Below, piece after piece: positions 21,094 to 30,790 of a stretch of DNA of 44,401 nt. The notes under the pieces were generated by a model that saw only the letters and a list, made by a program, of their open reading frames with translations, was not told the origin of the DNA and did not search any database. Numbering within the stretch: the stretch's first letter is position 1; each line of letters opens with the position of its first letter. Source of the DNA: Asterionellopsis glacialis (taxonomy: Eukaryota > Bacillariophyta > Plagiogrammaphyceae > Rhaphoneidales > Asterionellopsidaceae); assembly GCA_014885115.2 (NCBI GenBank), contig WKLE02000308.1, forward strand, positions 19,332 through 63,732. Reading direction: 5' to 3'. A program made the translations under genes and the position numbers.

Positions 21094-21432
21094 ATGCTTT
21101 CGGATTACCAACAAGGGCCTAGAAGCCTCGTTGATGTGCTCTTGGAATCGAGGACAGTTACAACGTCAAGTGGCACAATCGACAACAATGGGGATAATAT
21201 CGCATCCATGCCCCTTGAAGAATCATCACCGTCAACAACATCGAATGAACAGCCATCTCTAGCATCTATACTAAAAGAAGTATTGGAATTTTTAGATGAT
21301 TGTGACGAAGATTATGATAGTGACAATGATGATCTTCCAGAACAGCACCAAACAAGAGAAAGAAGGTCTACCTCCACAACCGGACCAGTATCAAACGATG
21401 AGGATTCTTCCCAAAACAGAAGTGAATCATGA
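21094..21432 (+). CDS. Small acidic protein, SDYQ-GP type (copy 2)
   Basis: The ORF opens at an ATG at 21034, but I choose the ATG at 21094 (112 aa). From there 'MLSDYQQGPRSLVDVL' aligns with 'ISDYQRGPEPLLSVM' near the N-terminus of the 5618-5917 protein. A Ser/Thr-rich stretch follows, then a helix 'PSLASILKEVLEFLDD' running into an acidic patch (CDEDYDSDNDD) and an Arg/Ser tail containing 'RERRSTSTTGP', again paralleling 'SSRTRRSPGSTK' in copy 1. There is no membrane segment or signal peptide. Family and function are unknown. The shared order of three elements in two unlinked ORFs is the main argument that both are genes. Confidence 0.6.
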   Translation: MLSDYQQGPRSLVDVLLESRTVTTSSGTIDNNGDNIASMPLEESSPSTTSNEQPSLASILKEVLEFLDDCDEDYDSDNDDLPEQHQTRERRSTSTTGPVSNDEDSSQNRSES

Positions 21433-22095
21433 AGAATGGAATAATTCCAGAAGTTGAACAATACGGGGATAAAGAAAAAAACTGGAATAGATTGAAGATG
21501 CATTTTATGAACATGTATTCTTGAATAATGGTGAAGACACACACGTTGTTTTAATCAAAAAATATTCATAATGCAGAAGAATAAAAAGAGTTATATACAC
21601 ACAAGTTGTTTTAATCGTAAAATTCATAATTCAGAAGAATAAAAAGAGTTATACGCATCAGTCAAAAACGGAAAACAAAGTTAAGCACCAACAAAGCAAC
21701 CATTACTGTAACTTTATATAAAATCAATTGCATAGTGAATAAAACAGAAACTCTTGAACAGGCATTCAATATTGAATAAATGCGTCAGCTTTCAACAAAT
21801 GACTCAGATCTAAAGGATCGTGAGATATGATTCTTCCAACTTTCGAATTCAAGAATAGATTTTTTGGCGCTATCATCCAAAGAACAAGATGCCAATTAAT
21901 TTTCGTAGTTTCTAGATTTAGTAAAGCCATGTCCTAGCAAAATTGTAAACATCGCAGTTATTTGTAGCATGGACCATGTAGAAACATAGGAAACCAAACT
22001 CCCAACTGATTAGTTTCTTTTCAAACATCGAATCCCTACACACTACCACCCTTGTCCTTTTTCGATACATTTTGGCCAAACCGCAATCAGATATA
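21433..22095. other. 3' flank with tandem duplication, no gene seen
   Basis: A two-unit tandem duplication of about 60 bp lies at 21537-21654 (listed separately). The remainder is AT-rich DNA between the convergent ends of the SDYQ-GP gene and a small minus-strand ORF. The ORF at 21918-22139 (minus) overlaps the next gene in another frame and is rejected. Confidence 0.6.
21537..21654. repeat. Tandem duplication, two units of about 60 bp
   Basis: Both units read ACACA-GTTGTTTTAATC, then A-rich sequence, then 'CATAAT-CAGAAGAATAAA' and 'AAGAGTTATA'. They differ by a few substitutions and a 1-2 base indel. Each unit carries AATAAA, so the 3' end signal of the SDYQ-GP gene may be duplicated. Confidence 0.75.
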
Positions 22096-22326
22096 TTATC
22101 TTGTTGTATAATCTTGAGTTTCTGCATATTTCCAATCATCTTGTTGAAGTTCGTGCGTAAGCGCTCTTAGCCGATCCAGTGTCTCGCCCAAAAGAGCATT
22201 TTTATTTCCCTCTGAACATCGCTTGTGATCTTTTTCGTCAAGAATCTGTCCAAGATGAGTATTGTCTTCACTCCGGGACGAACTAGATGACATTCTTGCG
22301 CTTGGCATCGAGTTGAACGTACTCAT
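22096..22326 (-). CDS. Small helical protein (hypothetical)
   Basis: A 76-aa ORF starts at the ATG at 22326. The N-terminal 25 residues are Ser/Met-rich. A charged segment (LGQILDEKDHKRCSEGNKN) follows, then a leucine-heptad-like helix 'LLGETLDRLRALTHELQQDD' and a short polar tail. No domain is recognised. It is divergently placed 5' to 5' with the GUCD1-like gene. It may be a genuine small coiled-coil protein or part of a longer spliced gene; coding evidence is only the ordered helix. Confidence 0.4.
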   Translation of the reverse strand: MSTFNSMPSARMSSSSSRSEDNTHLGQILDEKDHKRCSEGNKNALLGETLDRLRALTHELQQDDWKYAETQDYTTR

Positions 22327-22731
22327 CTTCTCGTCAGCTTGCGTTGTTGCTACCTTATCTCTAGGGGACCTATAACGTTGTGTCGTTGTCGTGTTCGTGT
22401 CGTTGTTCGCGTCTTACTGCTGGAGCTATTGCGGGTGCTGGAAGATGACGAATGACAGAGAAGGTTTCTCCGAATTTCACCGTTGCTATTTTTTTTTTAG
22501 AGTTCGCTTTTCGCTCCGCCATCAGAATTAAATATTATTAGAGTTAGTGATAAATTCGTCCTGGTGTAAAAAAAACAGATCAAGGATAGGGTGTGAGAAA
22601 TTTCAAAATGTTGGCGGAAGAACAAAAAAAGAATAAATCTCTCTGATGGAAGTCGCTCTCGCATGCCGTCACCGACAGGCACAGTGACACGCACAAACAA
22701 ATGCACAAACATCAGGAGAATGGATGGATAG
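22327..22731. other. Divergent spacer, no gene seen
   Basis: This shared 5' region separates the small helical ORF and the GUCD1-like gene. It contains a 'GTCGTTGTCGTGTTCGTGTCGTTGTTCG'-type CGT/GTT-rich stretch at about 22380-22408, a T9 tract near 22490 and GC-richer DNA at 22650-22700. No other features are seen. Confidence 0.55.
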
Positions 22732-24154
22732 ATGATTCTCCATGGAAGCGGACTATTGGTTGTTTGTATTACTTGTATGAAATCACACACACACCATCAT
22801 TTTGGTATGGATTATAATAGAAAAATAGATCCCTCGAAAGTCAATGCAATAAATAAAGAAGGTAGAGATGATGAACAAACCTTGTCGGCTTGGCAAAAAT
22901 TAAGAAAAGCTTTTTGGAATAGTGTCACCGGGGACAAGATCAATAGTGACGAAAACGGAAACGATAACGACGCTATTATGGTTTCCAACACCAAGCCAAG
23001 CTCTAACAAAAATCTTTCAGATGACTACCAAAAAATAATGATGACACCCAAAAGCGACGATGAAACTGCTACTGAACACCCATTTGGTAGTAGTTTTGAC
23101 TTTGACAAAGATGTAACAAATTTTCTCGGAATAAGACCCCATTTTTCGCTCAAATCGACACATTCTTCTCCAGATGGAAAGATGTTTCATGGGTATACTG
23201 ATATAAGACTATGCCGTCAACTTGAGAATTGGGATTGCGGTAAGCACATGACATAATAATAGAGATAGTCGGTGGGAGTCAAAGCGTGCCAAAAAATATA
23301 TTACAATGTTGTCACCGCTTCTGACCCACTTGTCTTGTACTTTTTTTCAATGAACTATGTATTCATCCAAAAAAATTATTAAAATTGGATCACCAGGTGT
23401 GGCATGTTTGCAAATGATTCTGAGATGGCTACGGGAAACTGACGAGAATTCACTCATGGACTTGGGTGGAATGGATTCACGGAAACCTACCAAGCAAGAG
23501 TTGATCGAACGCGATTGGATTTTGCAGAATATTGGTGTCAAGTCTATATGGACCATCGATCTAGTTATGATGTTACAGACTCTGATAGACGATAAGAAGA
23601 AGCTGCCTACCAGGATGTCCTTTTTATTTTGTTCTACAAAGTTGGGAGTTGACGTATCACATGGTCAATTGGCATATTATAAAAATGCATTTCAAAGTGA
23701 TGAATATCGAGTTAACGACCTATTCCACCAAGCCAAAATGAAAGACTTACCAATTAGATGTATTTCAAAATTAGAACTTTCACAGGTTATCAATATTGTT
23801 TCAGATGAAAACAATTGCGTTGCCATTGTCCTGCTAGACAATCAGTTTTTAAACCAACGGTATGCAAAGTCACCTCTGACGACAGACAATCAAGAAGAAA
23901 CATCAAAGGATCCGTCAAAATGCACTACTTATAGTGGACACTATGTTGTTCTATGCGGGATAAGTTCCAACCCTATTCATATTACTACTGCCGAGAAAAT
24001 GGATGAAATTCAAACCTTGGAAGATTATTGCGTGGTTATTAAAAATCCTGCACGTTCTGCAGAAACTGATTATGTAACAACAGAGCTATTTACAAAGGCG
24101 TGGAGAGCTGAAGGAACTGATGAAGATATAATCTTTATTGCTAAACATGATTAA
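22732..24154 (+). CDS. GUCD1-like protein (Guanylate_cyc_2 / C39-peptidase-like fold)
   Basis: Two exons, 22732-23239 and 23397-24154, are joined by a 157-nt GT-AG intron. They give 421 aa from the ATG at 22732, or 396 aa from 22807, where hydrophilic sequence begins. The first 140 or so residues are low-complexity and hydrophilic. The conserved domain spans the splice: 'CRQLENWDCG|VACLQMILRWL', with the NWDCG cysteine just before the intron. Then come 'IGVKSIWTIDLVMML', 'STKLGVDVSH', 'YRVNDLFHQAK', 'GHYVVLCGI', 'VVIKNPA' and 'GTDEDIIFI'. These blocks match animal and plant GUCD1/guanylyl-cyclase-domain proteins block by block as I remember them. The Cys, His (GHYVV) and Asn/Asp (NPA) arrangement recalls papain-like C39 peptidases. 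The guanylyl cyclase label of the family is poorly supported, so the activity should be regarded as unknown. Confidence 0.88.
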
Positions 24155-25256
24155 ACGGGAGATAAGCTTCTACGTCCTTCACATTTTTTGGGGGGGCGGG
24201 GTGTCGGCACACTCTATGTACTACAATGCTCTCTTGATATTGTTAATTTTTCTATCTACAGCTACTAAAACTGTTTGCAACAAATTCCAAATGCAAACAG
24301 CAAGCAGAAGCAACTCAAACGCAGACAATACAAGTTGCGCTTGAAAATTCTGAGGGGGTGACTTGAAAAGTCAAAACAATCATGGTTATCCCCTTGCTGG
24401 AAACGTGCTTTGTGATCTGCTCTGGTGTCAAATTTGGGGGTGGGATACCAGAATGGCTCTTCACTAAGCATTAAAATGTTCCAGGTCTGAGTCTTCCTCG
24501 TTAATTTGGTCATAAACTGGATCTTCAACATGGGGCGTCTGGCAAGAGGGAAAGAGGTACTCATTCCTTCATTTCAGTTAGCTTTTCAGACAATCTACAT
24601 GAAATGTGTGATTACACGATACATAATAAATTGTATATATTCACCTTCTAAGAAACTAAAGCAAAGTGCACATCTTTTATCACTTTCACCTTCAATGAAA
24701 TGTATCTTATAATATTTCGGATTTCTACCTTCTTACTTCAGTGCAAGCTTTGTAGGCCGTTGTTGTTGTTCGTGAAGTTGTGTCTCAAGAAGCGGTCGAA
24801 CTATAATTTCTTCTCCGTGCGCCTCTTTGCGAAAATATATTTTCGACTTAGCATTCGATTATTACCATCAAGGTGTCATCCTCATTCAACCGCGTACCAG
24901 ATAGATAAAAGATGATCAAAATACTAAGTTGCATATTATTTTTTTAAAGTTACAGGAGCACGCATGCCTAGCTTTGGTAGAAAGTCATTTCCCAGGTCAT
25001 TCTCTATGTACGAGTATGCCAGAAGACAAGACTTGCATCGACCGATTTTTGATTTTGAGAGCAAACTGGTGCCAGAGACGAACACGACACACATCCGCGA
25101 AAGAAACAGCACATTGCTGATGAATGTACAACAGCTTACTTTTTACATCGGTCTAGACTTTCCCATTTTCAGGATCTAGAGTTACTTTTAATCAGTTTAG
25201 CAGATGGTTGTTGTCTCTGGCTTTTGTTTTGGCAGAGCTCCTTGCGTAGATAGATA
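24155..25256. other. Intergenic / probable 5' leader, no gene called
   Basis: A G7 tract lies near 24190. The rest is AT-rich. A 71-residue ORF from the ATG at 24964 to 25179 (MPSFGRKSFPRSF...) lies just upstream of the GDS-motif gene and might be an upstream ORF, but it has no recognisable family. Other ORFs on both strands look accidental. Confidence 0.5.
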
Positions 25257-27249
25257 ATGACGCTTCGATATCCTTCTCAAAAAAATCTTAGGGCTACTGC
25301 GGATGTTGAAACAAGAAATTACCATTGGCTTCTTGTTGCCATATTACTTGCCTTTGGAGGCGGGTACCTTGCGGGTAGAAACGAGAGGACCGTGATTATT
25401 TCAAAGGGTATATCGGCTAAGGTTTCACAGGTTCTTCTTCGTTATGACACTGAGAAATCAGTTGAAGAACTTTTAGGCGTACTCAGTAGGAGTAGGTACA
25501 CTTCAGAAACTCGATTTGTCGAAGAATATGGGGAATACTACGGTCGAATATTTGATCAGGGGATGATGGATCATGTATTTGTTGCTGGTGAAGAATCTAA
25601 GGACCGCTTACGAAGACGAATAGTAGCCAAGGTGGTACAGAAATTAATCAATCCCAAGGATGAAGTTAGCTTCGTATGGGCTACTGGGGGAGATTCGTCC
25701 GCTGCTGGCCATGGTAACCTACGAAGTCAAAGTTATACAGCAATACTGGAAGATACTGTAAAGGATGCATTTCAGGCAGTGGGGATTAACTTCGTAACGC
25801 GAAATTATGGCATCAGTTGGTACGGATCAGGTCCCGAGCTTTCACTCTGCATGGAAGCAATCTATGGATCTGATCTCGATGTGCTTCACTGGGATTTCTC
25901 TGCGTTGGATGGACCAAAGGATTACAGGCTTGCCCTTTGGGCTGAAAGAGCTGCTGTTCATCCGTCAAAACCTATCCTTTTCATGATGGACTCAAAAATG
26001 TCAAGCCGATATGATATCTTTTCACGTTTTGAGGAGCAAGGTATGGGCACCGTGTTTGTAGACAAAATGGCAATGGATGTATTACGAACAAGGATACCCG
26101 GTGATGAGAATATGGCTTTGCCTCCAGCCATTGATAAGTTCATATGCAATGGTGCCGTGGAGGGAAATGTCCAATGCGATGATCCTATTCGATTCTTCGT
26201 GTGTGATCAAGATAGTGCACAAACATGTTCTCGACAAAAATACAACACAGGAAAGGAATGTGATTATGGAGCGTATCAAAAAACTTGGCACCCCGGTTGG
26301 TAAGTGATTTGTTAGCTGTGATTATACTTTTTGGTCAAATTCCTCTTCATGTAATTTACAATCCTGTCGTGACATTTTTGTGTATGAATTCTTTAGGAAA
26401 GAAAATTTGTTGCGTGGTCGTCTAATGGGCCATTTTATGCTGAAAGTTCTTGAGGAGGCTTTATTACTTTATGACGCTATCAAGAATCCAACGGGAAGTA
26501 TGGTTGCTCTGGATGCTTCTACAATTCAGGAGATCTTAGAGAGAAAGGCGGCTTCAGAAGCTGCAATGATTCACGATGCCCCAGTTTTCACAAATTACCC
26601 TAAGCTCGACAATGCAACAATGACGCAGCTCAAAACGTTATTCAGAGGCAATGCAATTTGTCATACAGCCTTGCTCCCTTCTGAAACAAGATATCGTGGT
26701 ATTGTTACAGAAAGTGGAAGGCATGGCAATCCCGAAGGCGGTTATGATAAGGGAATGGATAAACACCTCATGCCAAAATCGATCAAGGATGCCGTCTTGC
26801 CTCTAGTTTTTGAACCAACTGATCGTAGTCGCTGTACAGACCTTAAGATTGATCACAAGGATTTTTTCTATCTTCGTGATACTGATGATTGGCTGTCAGT
26901 AATTGTGCCTAACAATGCAGAAGTTCAATCCTACCGAACAGTGGATAAAATCGAAGGTTACATCATGGTGTGTCTTCGAATTTGCCCAATGAAACGATGC
27001 TCGGATGACTACGTCGGCTTCGGTGAGAGTGCGAAATTTAGGGGAACTATTGACATTAAGGTTGATGGTCATCCAGTAAGTGGAAAGCGACATGTAGACG
27101 GGTCCTGCTACCTCTTGGAACACGAAAATGGGTTTAGATGGGGGGCTGGACTGGATGGCTCTGGGCAATATCTAATAGAATTCCGATTGGATGTGCCGCC
27201 AAAAGGAATGGAAAAGAATGTAAAAATATCATCCATAATAGTTGTCTAA
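25257..27249 (+). CDS. Membrane-anchored GDS-motif (SGNH-hydrolase-like) protein
   Basis: Two exons, 25257-26299 and 26397-27249, are joined by a 97-nt GT-AG intron, giving about 631 aa. A single hydrophobic segment at residues 23-40 (HWLLVAILLAFGGGYLAG) makes this a probable type II membrane or secretory-pathway protein. At about 138-154 'SFVWATGGDSSAAGHGN' carries a Gly-Asp-Ser motif like block I of SGNH/GDSL hydrolases. 'RNYGISWYGSGPELSLC' and 'IYGSDLDVLHWDFSALDG' (about 202-236) follow, the latter with DxD and WD motifs. The C-terminal third has several Cys and beta-like stretches (YIMVCLRICPMKRC, SCYLLEHENGFRW), suggesting a second extracytoplasmic domain. I recall similar stramenopile predicted proteins without an assigned function. 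The classic SGNH GxND block and final DxxH are not obvious, so hydrolase activity is a hypothesis only. Confidence 0.75.
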
Positions 27250-27298
27250 TAATATTAGATTTTTGTGATATCAAGGCCACATAGATGCATCCTGATAA

Positions 27299-30175
27299 TC
27301 ATACAGGAAGACTTCTGCATTCAATTATGCGGTTTGAGACATGCTGTACTCGATGCGCGAGATATCGAATAACAATCATGTGCATAAAGCTCGCAAGACT
27401 AGGGTCCTTGGTTGTCAACGATTCCCAATTTTCCCGACTAAGAGTGTAGAGAACAGCTTCGTCGCAGATAACTTGTACCGTCGTGAGTCTCTCTGTACCA
27501 TTCACGAGCCCAAGTTCACCAATCATCGACCCTGGAAAAATATTCTCCGTACTTCCTGCAGTATCGCAAGCTAAAGATAATAAATTACCAACAACTAGAA
27601 GTTTTGCGCAGTCGCTCTTCGATCCAATGTCCCAAATGACATCATCTCGTTTGTATACCTCTCTTTCAAATAAACTGAAGAACTTTTTTACATCAGTTTC
27701 TGTTGCCCCAGGACATAGTACAGCTAGGTAGTTTAGGACGCAGCATTTTTCTTCTTCGGGATTCAATGGTCCAGTCAAAACCTCTGAAGAACTCCTTGAC
27801 AATGAACCTATGTCTACATCATTATCAAGTAGCTTCGGGTCTGCTAGTGCAATCAGAACATCTTCGGCAAAGATGAGGGCGTCATCGATAGTCTCGCAAA
27901 CGCGACTAGATGGAATTTCTGGGGATAAAACTGCTGTATGAAGAGAAGCACGACGTGCCCCTTCTCTCCCGGGTGTTAACGGAACTTCTAGTAGGCTAGG
28001 CCTCTGATTACTGCGAAGGTATTCACCTGGGACATCTGCTGATGAAATAACACCTTGACTGTCAATGTGTTCAGATAGATTCTGTGAGAGATTATATTCA
28101 CACGGAAATCCTTCCGTACACCCAGTGACGAAAACTCCTACATTAATATTGAACTTTTTGTGCATAACGTTCTTCAATTTTGCAATGGCTTGAGCTGCTG
28201 ACGAATCCATTCCATTGACCAACGTAAAGTCCAAAATGACAATCAGAGGCTCGTCGTCAGTTCCTCTCTTGCTTTCCAAGAGGTCCTTAACACAGTCAGT
28301 CAAAATTGCGGAATTGCCCCAGAATATTTCACCTTGTAATTGAATCAGAAGTATTCTGTGGCGACCCATCTTTTTATCCTGCAGAATGGAGTTAACTTCC
28401 GGTGAACGATTCCGCATGCTACTTCGTAGTCTTGCAGCAGAACATGTTGCCTTGATTGGCTTCTGATGCGAGATGGACTGAAGAACATATGTAGAAAGTG
28501 CAGCAACAACACCAGCAACAAGAGCAGCGGACATGCCAAAGGTAACCATGACAACTGTTATGAGCCAAATACCACCATATTCTAATGCATCGTAGTTACC
28601 AAACGAGTCGTGTACAGCTTCTAAGAACAAGTCAATGCCAATGTGGATTAGCAAGGTGCCTGCCATACACCGAGGGACGTACGATGCAATATTCGGCCCG
28701 AGTAGAAAAAGAACGCCCGTGAGCAAAGCAATACAAAGAGAAGATATTTTTCCGTTCCCTTGGGCCCTGGCATAAATTACGCTATTCGAATAAGTCATAT
28801 AGTTTTGAAGTCCTCCAAACAATCCTACGATTGCATTTGAATATCCATGTGCCATCAATTCCGCATTCATATCAGCTTCAACGTTGCTTGATATCGCAAA
28901 AGCAGGAACATTTATAGGCACGTGAATGAGGGAGAAACATGCCAAACTAATCAATGTTGGAATTGACCTTGAAACTGCGGTCCAAGATACTGTACTGAAG
29001 TTGACCATTTTAAATATATCAAGAAGGTGTTCGTCAATGATGCTTTCGTGGGAACAGTTTCCCTCGCAAGCATTCAACGAAGGGAAAAAGTAACCCGCCT
29101 CTTGGACACTTTCGGTATCAATCCGCAGCAACCATAGCGCTAGGTAGAACATTGGAGTAATAGCACAGTAATAAAATGGAGCCAATAATGGATACTTGGG
29201 CTTTCCATCGACTGTTGTGAGCAACATAAGCAAGCGGAGAACTATTTCCAAGACAATGACGACACCAATTTGATGATAATTGTCGACTAAGTTTTGAATC
29301 TCCTCCTGAGAAAAGGAAAAGGGCCTATTGGTAGTTACTTCAATGCCTGTGAGGAATATGAAAGCTCCAATTCCACCTATGCATCCTACTAAAACGTGAC
29401 TAGGGAAGAAGTAGACGACGCGCCCCAATTTAAACTTCCCAAGCAAGTAAAAAAATGTGCCGACCAGTACGGATGCAATGCCGAACATGAAGAAAATTGT
29501 AGACAGTGCTTCAATGCCATACCCTTGCTCCGAGATTACAATGTGAGCGAGTTCTAAGCAGAATGGGATATTTTCGACCATTTGTAAGCCAACAGCATTG
29601 GTAAACTTCGACTTGAAGGTATACACAAGTTGGGCAATTATCGTCGAAAAAAGAAACATTCTTAAACCGAGTGCCTCCTTTCCGGGAAGAGGAAATGGGC
29701 CGCTCAAGTCATCGTCATCGGAACCTCCATCTAATACTGGTGCAGAGCTCCATTTGACAGGAAAATAAGCGGCTCCGAAGGGAATGCCGACCATGAAATT
29801 TAGGACAGCAACAATCAAAATGGCTGGAATCTGACCTAAGATGTGCTGCCAGGAATCACCACTACATGTACTTAATTTGGGAACATTCGTTGGTTTCCGA
29901 TCGGAAAACAAACTATTTTTGCTATCATGTCGATCAACACGATTCTGAGCTATGTTCCTTGTGGATCCATAGCGACCAATCTCTCTAAAAGGCTGACTGA
30001 AGACATCAGCATTCTGAATACTTTCCGCGGCCTCAATCGCCATGACACTCTGCCGTCTGGATCTACTTCTATCAAGCTGTCTCAGCAAACCTGCTTCACT
30101 CTTTTCTGGAATTTCATCATCCCTGTCTAGAAGGGGTTTGCTCTCTAGAAGGCTAGTGCCTGTTTCGGTATTCAT
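27299..30175 (-). CDS. SulP/SLC26-type anion transporter with STAS and cyclic-nucleotide-binding domains
   Basis: A long single-exon frame ends at 27299. I place the start provisionally at the ATG at 30175 (958 aa), because the frame runs into the assembly gap at 30233 and an upstream start may be hidden. After about 110 hydrophilic residues, ten to twelve membrane helices form a sulfate-transporter core (IPAILIVAVLNFMVGIPFGA; QNYMTYSNSVIYARAQGNGK; MSAALVAGVVAALS). A STAS domain follows (ILLIQLQGEIFWGNSAIL; VILDFTLVNGMDSSAAQAI). The C-terminus is a CAP_ED/cNMP fold with 'PGSMIGELGLVNGTERLTTV', a phosphate-binding-cassette-like segment. This SulP-STAS-cNMP order is known from protists and fungi. 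Predicted role: sulfate, bicarbonate or other anion transport, possibly regulated by a cyclic nucleotide. The cassette lacks an obvious canonical R-A pair, so ligand binding is uncertain. Confidence 0.9.
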   Translation of the reverse strand: MNTETGTSLLESKPLLDRDDEIPEKSEAGLLRQLDRSRSRRQSVMAIEAAESIQNADVFSQPFREIGRYGSTRNIAQNRVDRHDSKNSLFSDRKPTNVPKLSTCSGDSWQHILGQIPAILIVAVLNFMVGIPFGAAYFPVKWSSAPVLDGGSDDDDLSGPFPLPGKEALGLRMFLFSTIIAQLVYTFKSKFTNAVGLQMVENIPFCLELAHIVISEQGYGIEALSTIFFMFGIASVLVGTFFYLLGKFKLGRVVYFFPSHVLVGCIGGIGAFIFLTGIEVTTNRPFSFSQEEIQNLVDNYHQIGVVIVLEIVLRLLMLLTTVDGKPKYPLLAPFYYCAITPMFYLALWLLRIDTESVQEAGYFFPSLNACEGNCSHESIIDEHLLDIFKMVNFSTVSWTAVSRSIPTLISLACFSLIHVPINVPAFAISSNVEADMNAELMAHGYSNAIVGLFGGLQNYMTYSNSVIYARAQGNGKISSLCIALLTGVLFLLGPNIASYVPRCMAGTLLIHIGIDLFLEAVHDSFGNYDALEYGGIWLITVVMVTFGMSAALVAGVVAALSTYVLQSISHQKPIKATCSAARLRSSMRNRSPEVNSILQDKKMGRHRILLIQLQGEIFWGNSAILTDCVKDLLESKRGTDDEPLIVILDFTLVNGMDSSAAQAIAKLKNVMHKKFNINVGVFVTGCTEGFPCEYNLSQNLSEHIDSQGVISSADVPGEYLRSNQRPSLLEVPLTPGREGARRASLHTAVLSPEIPSSRVCETIDDALIFAEDVLIALADPKLLDNDVDIGSLSRSSSEVLTGPLNPEEEKCCVLNYLAVLCPGATETDVKKFFSLFEREVYKRDDVIWDIGSKSDCAKLLVVGNLLSLACDTAGSTENIFPGSMIGELGLVNGTERLTTVQVICDEAVLYTLSRENWESLTTKDPSLASFMHMIVIRYLAHRVQHVSNRIIECRSLPV

Positions 30176-30232
30176 TACTGGTGCAAAGGTGTAATTCGAT
30201 TGCTTATGGCTCTTTTGTGACCCGAGATGCCT

Positions 30233-30384
30233 NNNNNNNNNNNNNNNNNNNNNNNNNNNNNNNNNNNNNNNNNNNNNNNNNNNNNNNNNNNNNNNNNNNN
30301 NNNNNNNNNNNNNNNNNNNNNNNNNNNNNNNNNNNNNNNNNNNNNNNNNNNNNNNNNNNNNNNNNNNNNNNNNNNNNNNNNNNN
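30233..30384. other. Assembly gap (152 N)
   Basis: The run of unknown bases lies between the 5' part of the SulP gene and the transposase relic. Frames read through it are meaningless if the gap length is an estimate. The gap sits at a repeat boundary, which is a common cause of assembly breaks. Confidence 0.99.
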
Positions 30385-30790
30385 AATGAATCACATGCAA
30401 CTTGTTTGTCATTCTTGGTAACAAGTTGATTGTATGTCTGGTTAGAATGTGAAGAAGTGGCAGATTCTTCTTTCATGAACAAGCATTTTTTCTTTGCTCT
30501 CAATCGATTGACTCAAAAACATCCTCAAGAGAAGCAAAGCCATCTAAGAATTCAACAATAAACCATTGTGGATTGTCTTTTACATATGGGAGATTGCAAC
30601 ACCCCTCCATCAAATGAGGAGTGTCCAGAGCTTTAATCCAGGCCTTGTCATGAGTCATGTATGCATTTTCCATCATGATGATTGTAGTACCTGGTGCAAG
30701 GCCACATTTTATTAAAAAACTATCTGAATATGCCCTTTGCTTAGTAACTCCCTTCAAAAGAACAATGGTAGGACCAGTTGTACCCAGCAA
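30385..30790 (-). pseudogene. Transposase/integrase-like relic, frameshifted
   Basis: On the minus strand, 30790-30500 encodes 'GPTIVLLKG...IIMMENAYMT...LPYVKDNPQWFIVEFLDGF'. After a frame change near 30500, the reading continues to the gap as 'LRAKKKCLFMKEESATSSHSN' (split here: ...KEES, SHSNQTYNQLV). This order (LLKG, MxENAxMT, NPQW, DGF, KEE-S-H-NQ-Y) matches a mobile-element protein family that I associate with diatom and oomycete genomes; this is recall, not a search. The acidic residues in MENA and DGF could belong to a DDE-type centre. Both ends are missing: TAG directly precedes the first in-frame codon, and the gap truncates the other side. The relic is on the same strand as the SulP gene and directly 5' of it. 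Confidence 0.6.

Noticed and set aside
30204..30503. ORF reading through the N run joined to the SulP side
   Set aside because: Frame continuity through unknown bases is not evidence. The part outside the gap fits the transposase relic, and I kept only that.
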